Positions 36,680 to 48,790 of a DNA stretch of 64,000 nt are shown here, in pieces. Made by a program: the position numbers and the translations under genes. Below the pieces are notes generated by a model. The model was given only the letters and a program-made list of their open reading frames with translations. It was not told where the DNA came from and did not search any database. Origin of the DNA: Penicillium oxalicum (lineage: Eukaryota > Ascomycota > Eurotiomycetes > Eurotiales > Aspergillaceae); assembly GCF_001723175.1 (NCBI RefSeq), contig NC_064652.1, positions 3,596,001 to 3,660,000 of the forward strand. The letters are read 5' to 3'. How positions within the stretch are numbered: the first letter of the stretch is position 1; each line of letters begins with the position of its first letter.

Positions 36680-39226
36680 TCATGCGCTCCACGACTCCAG
36701 GCCGCTGAGAACGCAGCCCTCCTCACCCTCTGCGCGAGCACGCAGCTCACCAACCCGGTAAACGGTCTCACCGGCAGCCTCAAAGTTCTGACGGACGGCC
36801 GCCTCGGAAGCGGGATCAACGGCAATGACCATGCCCACACCGCAGTTGAACGCGCGAGCCATCTCCGCCGGGGAGACGTTACCCTCGCGCTGCAGCCACT
36901 GGAAGACGGAAGGCTGGGGCCACGAGCTGACATCAACGGCCGCAGTCAGAGTCGACGGCAGCATGCGGGGGATGTTCTCTACAAGACCACCACCGGTGAT
37001 GTGAGCCAGACCCTTGATGGCGGTCGAGTGAGCCTTGAGTGCGGCCAGGATGGGCTTGACATAGATACGGGTGGGGGTGAGGAGGGCTCGGCCCAGAGAG
37101 AGCTCTTCGGTCTGGCCGGGCATGGTGAAGGGAGCGGGAGCCGCAAAGTCCAGACCGCTACGCTCCACGATCTTGCGCACCAGCGAGTATCCGTTAGAGT
37201 GAGGACCGGATGAAGCAAGTGCCAGAAGCACGTCGCCGGAGCGCATAGCGTTGGTGTCGGGGAGGATGGTACGAGCATAGGCTCCGCTGGTGTTGATAGC
37301 ACCAACAGCCGCGCCGACCGCATCGTAGGTCTCGTCGATGAAGAGACCGGGCATTTCAGCGGTCTCACCACCGATCAAAGCACAGCCGGCTTGCACACAG
37401 CCGTCGGCCACACCGGTAACGAAAGCAGTGGCGGTGGGAACATCCAGGTGGCCACATGAGTAGCAGTCAAGGAAGAAGAGGGGCTCGGCACCCTGAACGA
37501 CCAGGTCGTTGACATTCATGGCGACCAAGTCAATACCCACGGTGTCGTGAATGCCCACGGTATGAGCAATCTTCAGCTTGGTACCCACACCGTCGATGGC
37601 ACCGATCAAGGTCGGTGAGTCGGCGTGATACTCTGGGTTGGCCGCAGCCAGAGAGAAGAGACCACCGAAGCCACCGATGACGGCGTCAGTGCCGGGCCGC
37701 TTGGTACGACCCACGCAAGACTTGATGCGGTTAACGAGCTCATTTCCAGCGTCGATGGACACACCAGCGGCCGCGTAGGTCAGCGAGGTATCGGCTGACT
37801 GACGGAAGGCACGGTGGGCAATGTCCTTGCGGAAGAACATGCCGTCAAAGTGGATAGTGGCAATACCCTCGTAGCTCTTGGCGACTGCCTCTTCGAGAGT
37901 AGCCGCAGTAGCGGTGGCAGCAATAACACGGCCGCCGGAAGTCTGCAGTTCGTTACCAGACAGGGTTGTACCGGCGTGGAAGATCAGGGACCCAGCGGGC
38001 GTGGGGTCCAGAGTGATTGGCTTGCCCTTGGCGTAGGAGCCCGGGTAACCGCCAGCGACAGCGACGACAGTGGTCGAGTAGTTGGGCTCGACCTTGATGG
38101 AGACACCGTCCAGCCAGTGTTCGGTACAAGCGACCATAATCTGAGCCAGATCGGTATCTTTGCTGAGAAGGGGCAGGAGAGTCTGAGTCTCGGGGTCACC
38201 ACCACGGACGTTATACTCGAGCACCTTGGGGCCATTCTTGGTCATCATGAGACCCGTGAAGAGGATTCCGACAAAGGGGAACCCTATCATGTATCAGAGG
38301 GATGTATTCCATATCTCCATTGAAGGTTCGTTTGGGACATACCGTCTCGTCGCATGCCATCAATTGATGGCTGGATGATCGTGCGGTCAATCTCATCCCG
38401 CACCTCCTTGGGCGCAATGCGAGTGGGAGCATAGCAGCCCATTCCACCAGTGTTGGGACCCTGGTCTCCGTCAAAGATGCGCTTGTGGTCCTGGGCGGGA
38501 GGAAGGGAGTAGATGGTGTAGCCGTCACTGAAAGTGAGAATGCTCAGCTCATCACCCTCCAGGCACTCCTCGATGACGACCTCATCACCAGCGTTACCGA
38601 ATTGACGATCGACCATCATCTCCTTCAGGGCCTTGTGTGCCTCATCCTTGGTTGCCGGGATGATGACACCCTTACCAGCGGCCAGACCGCTAGCCTTGAT
38701 CACAACGTTGTGAGAAACGGAGTCGAGATAACGGCGGGCGGACTCGTAGTCGGAGAAGTTGCCGAAGGCCGCAGTGGGGATGTTGTGACGCTGCATAAAG
38801 TCCTTGGAGAAAGTCTTGGAGCCCTCCATACGGGCAGCAGCCTTGGAGGGGCCAAAGCATCGGATACCGACTGATTGGAACGAAGAAAAATACCTCAGCA
38901 ATTGCTTTTTGGAGCACAAATTTTGGAGGGGGAGCTGAAATCTTACCAGCCTGGAAGTATCCTTGAATTCCGTCGACGAGGGGCGCTTCGGGCCCGGGAA
39001 CGACGAGGTTCACACCATTCTTTTGCGCAAAAGCCACGAGGCCGGGATAGTCGTCGCCCTTGACATTGGCATTGACGATCTTGTTGGACGCGCCCAGACC
39101 AGTACCACCGTTTCCGGGAGCGACGTAGACAATGTCGACGAGGGGCGACTGGCTAAGTTTCCAAGCCAGGGCATGCTCACGGCCACCGTTGCCGACAATG
39201 AGGACACGTACTTGTTCCTGAGCCAT
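36680..39226 (-). CDS. ADE5,7: Bifunctional GAR synthetase / AIR synthetase
   Basis: Catalyses steps 2 and 5 of de novo purine synthesis: phosphoribosylamine-glycine ligase and phosphoribosylformylglycinamidine cyclo-ligase. Exons on the minus strand are 39226-38947, 38870-38343 and 38283-36680 (introns 76 and 59 nt), giving 803 residues. The GARS half (about 1-430) starts RVLIVGNGGREHALAWKL and shows the ATP-grasp elements VIKASGLAAGKGV, IFDGDQGPNTGGMG and EYNVRGGDPETQ. The AIRS half (about 435-803) shows TYAAAGVSIDAGNELV, AIDGVGTKLKIA, GIDLVAMNVNDLVVQGAEPLFFLDCY, GGETAEMPG and HITGGGLVENIPR. This GARS-AIRS fusion is normal for fungi. The 59-nt intron is among the shortest in the window. Confidence 0.97.
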
Positions 39227-40267
39227 TGTGAGGAGCAGTGTCTCGAACGACTGGAGGATCAGTTAGCAATTGAAATCGTCCCATTGTCGGAGCCCACCGC
39301 GGGGTATCAATGCCCCTCAAAATGGGCAGATAAGATTGAGATCTATGCGATTGGTATGCTTCCAATGCATACAATCTGAAGCCGAAATAAAAAGGCAGGA
39401 GTCAGAAATTCTTACCTCGCCGAAACAAATCTGAAGAACAACTGCAAAAAAGAGTAGAGAATGAGTTGAAGGTTTGGTGAAGCTTAATGGCTCACACTTT
39501 TTTTTTCTGCCGGCGGCGGGTTTTCTCCGGAGTCGGGACCCGTGATGACTCCTCCAGTCCCGCCAGGAAAGGCGGGCCAAGATGGAGACGGTTCTTCCCT
39601 GCCTACACAACTACCCGTGCGTAACGATGTACAGGTACATGCCAGTACGAAGAATCAAAGGATGACTGTGCACCCGGAGGGGCGGTGGGTCAGCCATCAG
39701 TTTGGGGGAAGACGAGAAAAAAATAATGGCGCATTTGACACCCAGTGTTCTTGCTTATTGATATAATACACCTGAGAAAATAATAATGCCGATGATAATT
39801 GTAGTAGTCTGTGAGAAAGTAATGACATGTCTCGAGCAGCCGACACTTCTACTCCATTCGGACTCCAGTACCGTACATTACATTCAGTTTGATCGATTCT
39901 TGGCAACGTTTTCATCGACAAAATCCTTACTAGAGATGTAATACTGAGTGACTAACAGGGAGCTCTACTGGCGGCGATCATTCGTCTTGAAATTTTTCAT
40001 TTCTATATCCACGAAAATGCTTTCTGTCAATATGATCATAGCTTGATCGACTTCGCCTGAGAAATTGAAAACTTCCCAATCAGGAAATGGTGCCTGAGGT
40101 GGCTGGAGAGCATGTGGGCGGTATGGCGGGGCATAAAAAACGCCTGGCCCGGAGCGCGAATCCATCGATGCTGCGGCCAAGCACCGATCAAGATCCCGTT
40201 GAGTCTTGTATCTCCCGGGCATTGTTGAGAACATCCCCCTCAGTCTCCCAGTTAACGAATAAGCCGT
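39227..40267. promoter_or_regulatory. Divergent promoter region of ADE5,7 and PET127
   Basis: About 1 kb between the start codons of two divergent genes. A TGACTC core (39545-39550), a partial match to the amino-acid-control (Gcn4/CpcA) site, lies about 320 bp upstream of ADE5,7. No other gene is supported. Confidence 0.45.
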
Positions 40268-42667
40268 ATGTTTCGGGCATCTCTTCGGTCTGTATCAGAC
40301 CCTCTTCGCGATCATGTTTGTTGGTCATGTATAGCGCGGCGCTCCTCCGCGCCGTTTGGTGTACGTCGACTTCAACAGACTCCTCTGCGTCGTGCGCAGT
40401 TTAGCACTCGGCATGGAAAACTGCTTTCGGCGAGTGCATCGGAGACAAGCTCAATGGTGACGCCTGAACCTGAGTCACTATCAAAAGTATGTTGAGTCTC
40501 TGAGATTTGGTGTCCACAGCTCGCGCAGCGACGTTAATGCATATTTCTATTGGCAGATCCCCCATCAAGTCGAAGCAACTGGAGAAAATTCAAACGATAA
40601 TGACGGCACCGACAAGTCTCTGGCTGACAATCGGTCACCTCAACACCCACAAGCGGCGGCGAGGAGAGCGAGGCGGGCAGCCAAACAACGGGACAAGCAA
40701 CGGCTAAAAGACAACGAGGAGCCTGGTGAAAAGGAAGCGAAACAGGGACCGAGCCCCACGAGCAAACGTAAGGCGGCGATTGAAAAAGTGAACCAAATTT
40801 TAGACGAGAAGGCTGCGCCGAAGAAGGGTTCTCGAGGACCCAAGGGTAAACTCTCTCATGTCGCCAACTTTATCAATGAGAAGCACACTGGAGTGATTGA
40901 CACGGAGAAGGAGAAACTGACTGGTAAGCCATGAGCTTCACCCTGAGATTCAGACCATTTGTGGGAAATTCACTGACACTACCAAGCTTTGGACGTTCCA
41001 ATGGCGCCTGTTCCTGGCCTCTCTTTTGGCCTCGATCGAGTGCTGTTTAAGTAAGATCCCTCACGTTGCTAGTAAACCGGGTGTTCTCTGTTCACTAACG
41101 AATCATCTGCAGTCCTGGTGTCTATCAGCTCCGAGATCCTCGATCGCGTGTTTATAACTTCGACCCCTATTTGGGTCAAATTATGCCCGTCACCGAATTC
41201 GATTTCAATGCCCTGAAAGAATACATCACGTCATCAAAGGATGACACCCTCCGGAGCCATGCGATCAAGGAGAAGAAAAAGTATAGCGGTTCCTCGTCCA
41301 GCATGACATCCGTTCTGTCTCAATTCCACTACCTCCTTTCTGCTTGGCGGGGCATCGACACTCGCACCTTGTCTCAAGGATTCCCGGACAAACTCCGGTC
41401 CTTTACTCGTCTCCTCCGATCTCCGGCTGCGATGTTCTTACACTACCAGGACGGTGTGTACGCTATTGACGCGGACAAGGAATTTGACTCGGCCAATATC
41501 CTCATGAATTTGGGCAAGTCCATGGAGAAGCTTTTGACCATGCCCAAGGAGGACTTTGAACGGTACCGACGGTCAAGCGAGAACAAGATTTCTCCCGAGG
41601 AGGAGCAAGCGATTCCGGAATCCTACCACTATTCGACATATGGAGACTTCATCATGCGCTCCCAGTTGGACGCATACGACCCCCGTCTCCCCGGCACCGG
41701 CATGTTTGACCTGAAGACACGTGCCGTTGTTTCCATCCGTATGGACGCCAAGAATTTCGAGCACGGTCTTGGCTATGAGATCAAGACACGCTTCGGCGAC
41801 TTTGAATCGTACGAGCGCGAGTTCTACGATATGATCCGTGCTGCCTTCTTGAAATACTCCCTTCAAGTCCGCATTGGTCGCATGGATGGTATCTTTGTCG
41901 CCTTCCACAACGTTGAGCGTATCTTTGGGTTCCAGTACATCAGCCTACCAGAAATGGATCAGACACTGCATGGAACTTCCGACACTGCTCTTGGAGACAA
42001 GGAATTTGAGTTGAGTTTGGGGCTCTGGAATGAGATTCTCAACAAAGCAACGGCGAAATATCCTAAGCAATCCCTGCGATTCCATTTCGAGACCCGGGAT
42101 GCTGTGACCCCATTTATGTACATTTTTGTCGAGCCGGTCACGAGCGAAGAGATTCAGGCTATCCAGACTTCCAAAAAGGCCGAGATTGACGCCTACCAGC
42201 AGCGTCTCTTGAACCTCAAGCCTAGCGAGGACGACAGCGACCTTGACGTCCCTTCTGTCGAGGAAACACCCGCACCGCCTACGCTGGAGGCAGAGGCCGA
42301 CGACTCTGCACCCAAGGGCGAGCTCCTCGCAATGGCCTTGACCGTTCGCAACAAGATCAATGGAGAGGTTGTCGATCGACCCACTGAAGGGTTCAGTGCC
42401 AATGACAAATGGGAAGTTGAATACGAGATTAGTGAACTGTCGCCCGCTCAGGGCCACTCACTTTACAAGATGTGTAAGACTCGTCGGATGAGGGGTCTCG
42501 AAGGCCGAGGCGAGGATGAGCTCGAAGTCGCCAGCAATGTGTACATTCGTCGACTGCGACAGATCAGCAAAGAGGGCCGCAAGCACCGTGAGCGTGAAAA
42601 CCAGCTGGACAAGGAACTGGGTGTTGTTGTTCTGGATGATGGTGTAAAGGATAAGAGTGCTAAATGA
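40268..42667 (+). CDS. PET127: Mitochondrial RNA-processing protein Pet127
   Basis: Pet127 acts in 5' processing and turnover of mitochondrial RNAs; the fold is related to PD-(D/E)XK nucleases (family knowledge). Exons are 40268-40486, 40557-40923, 40987-41050 and 41113-42667 (introns 70, 63 and 62 nt), giving 734 residues. The first about 48 residues are Arg/Ser-rich without acidic residues, a mitochondrial presequence ending near RAQFSTRHG. A charged, disordered segment (about 75-200) is followed by the conserved core: VPGLSFGLDRVLFNPGVYQL, DPYLGQIMPVTEFDFNAL, LLSAWRGIDTRTL, then YSTYGDFIMRSQLDAYDPRLPG and FDLKTRAVVSIRMD, where conserved acidic and lysine residues suggest the nuclease-like active site. 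The short exon 3 (64 nt) encodes part of the core. Confidence 0.92.
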
Positions 42668-43772
42668 GGCATGTTTCCTGGTTCCATCTCGCCACCCCTG
42701 AATTTTTAGACTCATCTGGAGGGCGAGGCGGCATCGTGTTGGCATCAGATTCTTGTCAAGGATCCTGGCTGTCAGACATTACACATTGTGTGTTTTGTCT
42801 GTCCCCCCCTCTCTCTGTTTTACTTTGTATATTACTAGACATGATTCCCCGTTCTGTATCTTTATTCCGGAGGGCTATTGGCGGCACGGGCTGCTCGCAC
42901 CATTTACATGGCATACTATGGCGTTTAAAAAGAAAATGTTATATTTTGACTGCTTCGGAAACGGCATCAAACTGAACTCACCCATGATTCGAGCCTGCGG
43001 ACCAGGCGCATGCTAAGCGACGGGCTTGCCCATGAAGCACCTCCACACGCAGATTGCACAAGTGAAATCCAACTGTAGAAAAATATTAGGTACCTAGGCC
43101 TTGATTCACTTGAGAATGAAACCGCCAGATGAACAGACCGGGCGAAGTCTTTGACAATCATCCATGAAGCCCCTGAAACAGCCCAGGGCACTGATGCTTA
43201 CCTCAAGCTAGAGGCAATACCGTAACAGGATCCCACTACCTAGGACTACACGGGGTATATTTATAACAAATCGCTGTTTGATTTTATTTATCCAATGGCC
43301 TCATATTTCGAGATTCAAGCAACATTTACCGAGAGAGAATATGTTCATGTATAAAGCTGGAGCTCATCTATTCCCGCCGGGGATAAATAATTTGGAAGGA
43401 GTAGTGTTTGTTGTAAAATCCAGGGAATCTAGATGATACCAAGTTCCATAAAGAATGTAGGTGATTTACGGCTTTGAAGGATCTTTAGCTCGGCTGTTTC
43501 AGAAGATTAGAAAAGAAAATCGACAGGATACCAGTAATCTCAATGAGCATATGTGTACATTCTCGGATGATGTGATAGTACTTCAAGACTGGAAGAGTAG
43601 CCTAATGTTTAGGTAGCGATACCTGCAGGTAGGTTCAAACCGCAGCCCAGAAATGCAAGAATCAAACCATTCGAAAAAACAGGCGTCCGAAAAAAAAAAA
43701 AAAACAAAAAAGCAGTTTGAGATACTCGTTCTCCCCACCACATACGTATTTAGCAGGGATAGGCCGACGACT
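42668..43772. other. Intergenic between convergent PET127 and the MFS gene
   Basis: 1.1 kb, AT-rich, with an A-rich run near 43689-43711 close to the end of the MFS gene. No supported gene. Confidence 0.6.
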
Positions 43773-45542
43773 CTAAGCCGCAGCATCAGCCGCAGCAGCA
43801 GGATCGATTTTCTTGTCTTTCTTGATCGTCTTCCATTCCATCGTCACACAAGGCAAGATCATCAAGCAAGACACCGCCACAGTCACAACGAACGCATGCC
43901 GCAACGCTTCATTATAAACCAACAAGACATCGTGAAGCTTTTTCGCAGGGACAACCTCCGACAACTGAGTGGCTCCCGCCGCAAGGATCCGAGCCGTATC
44001 AACCCCATGAATCAGAGGCATCGCAGCGCCCAGGTAGCTCTGAAAAAGAGACTGCGCCACAGCAATAAAGATCGACCCGCCAAGAGACTGTGCGAAAAAC
44101 ATCAGCGAGATACCGACGGGGACATCTTTCTCCTGGTCTTGTAGGACTGTTTGCGCTGCAAGCGATGACTGTTGCATTCCGAGGCCGATTCCCAAGCCGA
44201 AGAGGACTTGGTATCCGATCCATGAGGCGTGATTGGTGTCTAGTTGAAAATTCGTCATGAGGCCTGCACCGGTGGACATCAAGATGGTGGCGACGAACAT
44301 CCAGGGGACGTAATATCCTGTTGCGGAGATGATGGCACCCGATAGAATCGCGCCGACGACGAGCGAAAGAACCATGGGGATGGTGTCAATGCCTGAATTG
44401 ATGGCCGAGACGCCGCGCACGGCTTGGAACCAGAGTGGAAGCGTATAGAGCATTGAGATGAGGGCTCCTCCGACGCATGCTGCGAAAATGACTCCGCTGA
44501 GGATACTGCGTTGTTTGATGATTCGAGGTGGAACGGTGGCGGTTTCCTGTAATTGAACTTGTACGCCAACGAAGGATATGGCCAGGACACCCGATAGCAC
44601 GAATAGTGCGATAATTCGACCGTTATTCCAGGCATACATAGTGCCGCCCCATTGCAAAGCGAGCAAAAAGCAGACAACCGAGGGTAAGAAGAGGATGCTA
44701 CCCAGTGGATCAAGACGAAGAAGTTGCTCTTTCCATCCGCAGAATCGAGGCTCGCAAGGCACCGCCAGAAAAAGGAACAATACGAGCATAGTAAAGCCCC
44801 CAATGGGCAGATTGATATAAAAACACCAGCGCCAGGTGACTTTATCCGTAAATGCACCACCCATCAGCGGTCCGACAATCGACGAGACTCCAAACGTCGA
44901 ACCCATAAGTCCCACGTAGATTGGCCGTTTGGCCAATGGGACAATCTGCGCAATAACGATGGATGAGCCCGAGAATATCCCCGCGGAGCCAATGCCGGCG
45001 ATTGCTCGTCCAACAATAAAGACAGTTGAACTGGGAGCACCGCCGCACAAGGCGGATCCAACCTCGAAGATGAGGATTGCCAGCAGGAAGACGGTCTTGG
45101 TGGAGTAGAAAGTGTAGATTTTGCCCCATGTAAGTTGGGTGGCGCAGCTGGTCAACAGGTAGGCGCTGGCGTACCAGGGGATATCGGCGAGGGCGTTGAA
45201 TTGTTTGGCGATTTGGGGCACGGCCGTGGCGATAATGGTTCGGTCCTAATTGTAAATGAAACACCGGGGATTGTTAGCTGGGATATATGTATTTTTTTTC
45301 TTTTTCATCTTTTTCTTTCGAGGCCGTGGTATGAGTCTCACAAGAGAGTTTTTCCATGTACTTACCAGGGCCACAAGAAACATGGATAGTATAATTGATG
45401 TTACGATAAGTATCAGTTTCGATCCGGTTGGGTAGTTTTTCTCACTCTCGTGTGTAGACGAGATGTCTTCACTGCTGTCCAAAGGGGATGATGTATGATA
45501 TTGCTGATGGAGTTGGATTGTTTCTTGCTTGTTGTTCGTCAT
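43773..45542 (-). CDS. MFS transporter, DHA2-type drug:H+ antiporter
   Basis: Probably a plasma-membrane exporter of small toxic compounds. Exons on the minus strand are 45542-45366 and 45245-43773 (120-nt intron), giving 549 residues. The polar N-terminal 40 residues are followed by an estimated 14 hydrophobic segments. Joining the exons yields LDRTIIATAVPQIAKQF, the motif D1-like start of helix 1. Motif A-like and motif C-like elements follow: WGKIYTFYSTKTVF, VGRAIAGIGSAGIFSGS and STFGVSSIVGPLMGGAFTD (the antiporter signature), plus WRWCFYINLPIGG. The last residues are alanine-rich. Relatives often sit in secondary-metabolite clusters, but no NRPS, PKS, terpene synthase or zinc-cluster regulator gene is visible here. 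Two identical palindromes lie upstream. Confidence 0.93.
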
Positions 45543-45705
45543 TTTGGAAATATACCCTGATAAATATTCAAACGAGAGATAGCTTGTCTAGAACAGACCT
45601 GATCCTTTTAATCATCCCAATTCTTTGGAAGTATACGGTGTTTATATTCTGCCCATGAGGATGAAATGTAGTATGTTGCCTGCTCCATATCTGGGGCCGA
45701 CCAGC

Positions 45706-45715
45706 TCGGCGCCGA
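45706..45715. promoter_or_regulatory. TCGGCGCCGA palindrome, copy 1
   Basis: A perfect 10-bp palindrome with inverted CGG/CCG half-sites typical of zinc-binuclear-cluster regulators, 164 bp upstream of the MFS start codon. The flanks are also shared with copy 2 (CTCGGCGCCGAA). Confidence 0.55.
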
Positions 45716-45825
45716 AAATGTAGTTCCCGCTATCGTTGATACAGAAAAATACCGGGGGCTTGACCGAGACTGACAAATCAAATTGTGCACTCCCGTAGAG
45801 ATACCCCACTAAAAAAGCTTAATCC

Positions 45826-45835
45826 TCGGCGCCGA
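45826..45835. promoter_or_regulatory. TCGGCGCCGA palindrome, copy 2
   Basis: Identical to copy 1 and exactly 120 bp farther from the MFS gene (284 bp upstream of its start codon). Two identical 10-bp palindromes in one promoter make a dimeric regulator site likely. Confidence 0.55.
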
Positions 45836-46276
45836 ACAGTCCTTTCGGTATAAATACGCTTGTTTACAGGACAAGACCCGCTACTGTAGATCGTTGAGGC
45901 TGGCTGGGCTGGTAGGATCGACCTCGACTCAACTCGGCGATGCTGCTGGAGCTTTGTGAATCTTTTGAGAATATTTTCACATATTCATTCGAAGTGTTCT
46001 GATTTCCCATAATTGGAATCAAGACGTTTGTAAATCCAAAACATTATTTGAGTGCCGTTCATGGATTTGCAAAAAACTATACATAGATATTATTTACACA
46101 ATCGTCGAGGATCAACTTGACTTGACGTGTGTTTCGCGCAAAGCGATATGAGCAAGTTCACAGTCACCTTATGTCCCCTCTGAAAATAGCGATATTACAA
46201 ATCCAGAAAAAGCAAGAAACAAATTCCTGTCCGTCATTCGGATAGAGTCGCCAATCCTCCCCATTTTTGATTCCCG

Positions 46277-47263
46277 TCAGATCTTCATATTGCCAATCAT
46301 CTCATCGTACTGCCTCATCTCCTCCATCCTCTCCACCGACAACCTCCCCGTCTTGGATCTCAGTATACCAGTGCCGGCTTCCACAAGAGGCCGAATAAAC
46401 ACACGCTCACCATTTTCTTCCTTGTCTTTCTGCTTCTCCTTCTCCGCCACTTCTACTTCCACTTCCACTTGACTCTTCTCTTCCTCCCTCCCGTCTCCAG
46501 ATCTCACCGGAAACCAAGTATCCCCCAGCCCCGTCGGCTCACTATTAATATAAATCGCCTCCCAATGACCCCGGGGCACCACAAAAGTTTCATGAAAGAT
46601 CCCAATATGCGGACACGTCTCGGTGATCTTACGAAAGTACTTCACCCCCTTCATATGAGAATCTCCATAGGCAAAACGATGCAGAGCCTTGTAATCGCGC
46701 AAGTAGAAGATGTTGAGAAGTTCGTTCCCCGCCGCCTGTTCCTGCTTGAGAAAGGTCGACAGACCCAATAGGCCGGCTGTTTCAGGATCGGCGTGCATTT
46801 CCCGCATCATGCGGTCAAAACTGTCGACGATGCCTTTCATGCCTGGGGCAAGAAAGCCTAGGGGATGATGGCTGCGCACACCGAGGTGGAAGACTACAAT
46901 TTGGTCGCGGGATGGCTCGGCGCCGAAGGTGCCGTTGGGAAAGGGGAGTTGTGGACTCCCTTTGGTGAGGAGGACGTTGTCGAGATAGCGGTTTCGAGTG
47001 AGGTTGAATGTCATTAAGAGGTGGTCCGTGAGTCGATAGGCGAGGGTCAGAATGGTTGGGAGGATGGCGCGTGGTCCGAGGATCAGGCAGCCGATGCCTT
47101 GGAGGAGAGCCCCGAGTAATAGCCAGCTGGTCAGGGAAATGGTATCCCGAAGAAGAGCAGAGACAGATCCATTCTTGCGAGGAAAGCGAATCGGTTTTCG
47201 CTCAAGAGGATTTGGGGGAGGGATGGTATGAGGTGGAAGAAGCGGCTGGAAGGCAGCAGCCAT
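46277..47263 (-). CDS. DUF4188-like membrane protein, possible monooxygenase relative
   Basis: A single-exon frame of 328 residues. The N-terminus has a polar start, then two hydrophobic segments at about 43-85 (SWLLLGALLQGIGCLILG and AILPTILTLAYRL), so it is probably an integral membrane protein. The core reads DQIVVFHLGVRSHHPLGFLAPGMKGIVDSFDRMMREM, then LLNIFYLRDYKALHRFAYGDSHMKGVKYF and HIGIFHETFVVPRGHWEAIYINSEPTGLGD. This matches my recollection of the DUF4188 family, which includes a small monooxygenase used in fumagillin synthesis. A Glu/Lys/Val-rich low-complexity insert (about 259-285) interrupts the C-terminal part. Orientation is the same as the neighbouring MFS gene. Substrate and activity are unknown. 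Confidence 0.8.
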   Translation of the reverse strand: MAAAFQPLLPPHTIPPPNPLERKPIRFPRKNGSVSALLRDTISLTSWLLLGALLQGIGCLILGPRAILPTILTLAYRLTDHLLMTFNLTRNRYLDNVLLTKGSPQLPFPNGTFGAEPSRDQIVVFHLGVRSHHPLGFLAPGMKGIVDSFDRMMREMHADPETAGLLGLSTFLKQEQAAGNELLNIFYLRDYKALHRFAYGDSHMKGVKYFRKITETCPHIGIFHETFVVPRGHWEAIYINSEPTGLGDTWFPVRSGDGREEEKSQVEVEVEVAEKEKQKDKEENGERVFIRPLVEAGTGILRSKTGRLSVERMEEMRQYDEMIGNMKI

Positions 47264-48790
47264 CTTGATATTACGCAGGAGAGCAGTAGAAAAGATAAGG
47301 ATAGACTCCGTTCAAGGTTGATCATACGAAAGATAAAGTATATGTAATGGAACACCAGCGTCGCGTTCAAAATCTTTTATATGTCTGAGAAGATAGACAG
47401 TCAACGTCGAGGCTGTCGAGGCTGTTGAAGCTGATCGGCCAGATGGTTGACCCGATCAAAGCGTCTCACAAAGACGCGCAACCAAGTCAAGCCGAAGAGG
47501 GGCGGACCATTTTTCCGGGAGCTTTCCGCCAGTCACATTTCCGGTCAGGCGACCCAACCCAGAAGAAGTGAGGGGCTGCGTGAGATCAACTGAGCAAGAA
47601 ATACAAAATACCAAGGCACGGAGGGAAGAAAAAAGCGAAAAAAAAAATCCGTAGAGAAGGAGAGTCAGGGGATCAGAATCAAAACCTGCTCGAGTATGAG
47701 ACTTTCGTTTATTTCTCTGTTCATGAGTGATACATCACCATCTATATGCTAAGCGCTTCGTACCTCCTACCGCTGAGTCAAGGAAACTTACCTAGTACGT
47801 CAATCTATGTAGCTCTGATTTACAAGGATGGCACTCGAAATGCCCTTCAATAGGTGTTTTCTGAGAGAGAACCAACGGAGAGACAGAGCTCTTGCGCATG
47901 CAGAACAGATCCTCAACGTCGGACATGGTAGAGACTACGTAAAATACGGCGAGTAAAGAACATTCCTACAATGCGTGGGTGTAGATACTTATTGAGCAGT
48001 ACCGCTCACAATTCATTCAATGATGACGAGTTCAATCGCTGCATATGTGTACAGACAAGATATATAAAAAAAGAGAAATCCAACTGACTGCCAGGACAAA
48101 CTCTTATCCAGGAGTCGATTCGACCCCTCCAAATCCCACCCGTAAAGTACATGTGCCTGGGCGATTCCCATGGCAATTCCCATTTCTCAAGCCAAAAAGG
48201 TTGCCAGTGTCAGTGCTAGAGAACAGAGGACCCGGGAATTAATTCTTTTGAGCAACAGCATAAACAATCAAACAGCCATGCAGACCATGCCTAGCCATGG
48301 CTGAAGTAGGCTGACAGGGTGAGCCCAGACCAGACCATTGAGGTTGGGCGGGATGCGGACTCATAGGGAGGAAAAAGTCCAACCAGTGAGGCAAAACAGT
48401 CAAGCATCAAGTGTTCAGGGTCGAAGTCATGGAGAAGTATCACAGAGAGGGCTCAATCATAGTAGTTGAGTCTAGATGGAGAAAAGCGCCTGTATGGATG
48501 GTATCGGACGATAGAGATGGCAAAGAGAGATAAGAAACAAAAAAAAAGCATGAAGAAGATTCGGGGGTATCATTTTCCGGGTTGCAGAGTGAATGCAGTG
48601 GCAAGAATTTGGGAGTGTCCGTGTGAGGAGGCGTTGTGTAGTGTGAAGATCAAGATAGTATGAGAGGGGGGAAGGAGAGAGGAAGAGAGAAAGAGAGGTG
48701 GATGGCGGCGATTGAAAGGTTTCAATAGAGTCAAGGCAACGCATCACACTCAAGATGCCCACCGAGACGGCCCAGGGAGGAAGAAAACAG
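47264..48790. other. Intergenic, 1.5 kb
   Basis: The left part is the promoter of the DUF4188-like gene; the right part is the 3' region of the PH/LRR gene. It is AT-rich, with purine-rich stretches (47615-47670 and 48500-48700). No supported gene. Confidence 0.55.

Larger units (their letters stand above)
45543..46276. other. Promoter region of the MFS gene
   Basis: 734 bp between the MFS start (-) and the end of the DUF4188-like gene (-). It holds the two TCGGCGCCGA palindromes and TATAAATA at 45849-45856, which also reads as a TATA-like element on the minus strand. No gene is seen. Confidence 0.6.

Noticed and set aside
43625..43650. GGTTCAAACC resembling a tRNA B box
   Set aside because: There is no flanking 5-bp stem, A box or acceptor stem.
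43773..47263. Full secondary-metabolite gene cluster
   Set aside because: Only a transporter and a DUF4188-like gene are present; no backbone, tailoring set or regulator gene is visible.
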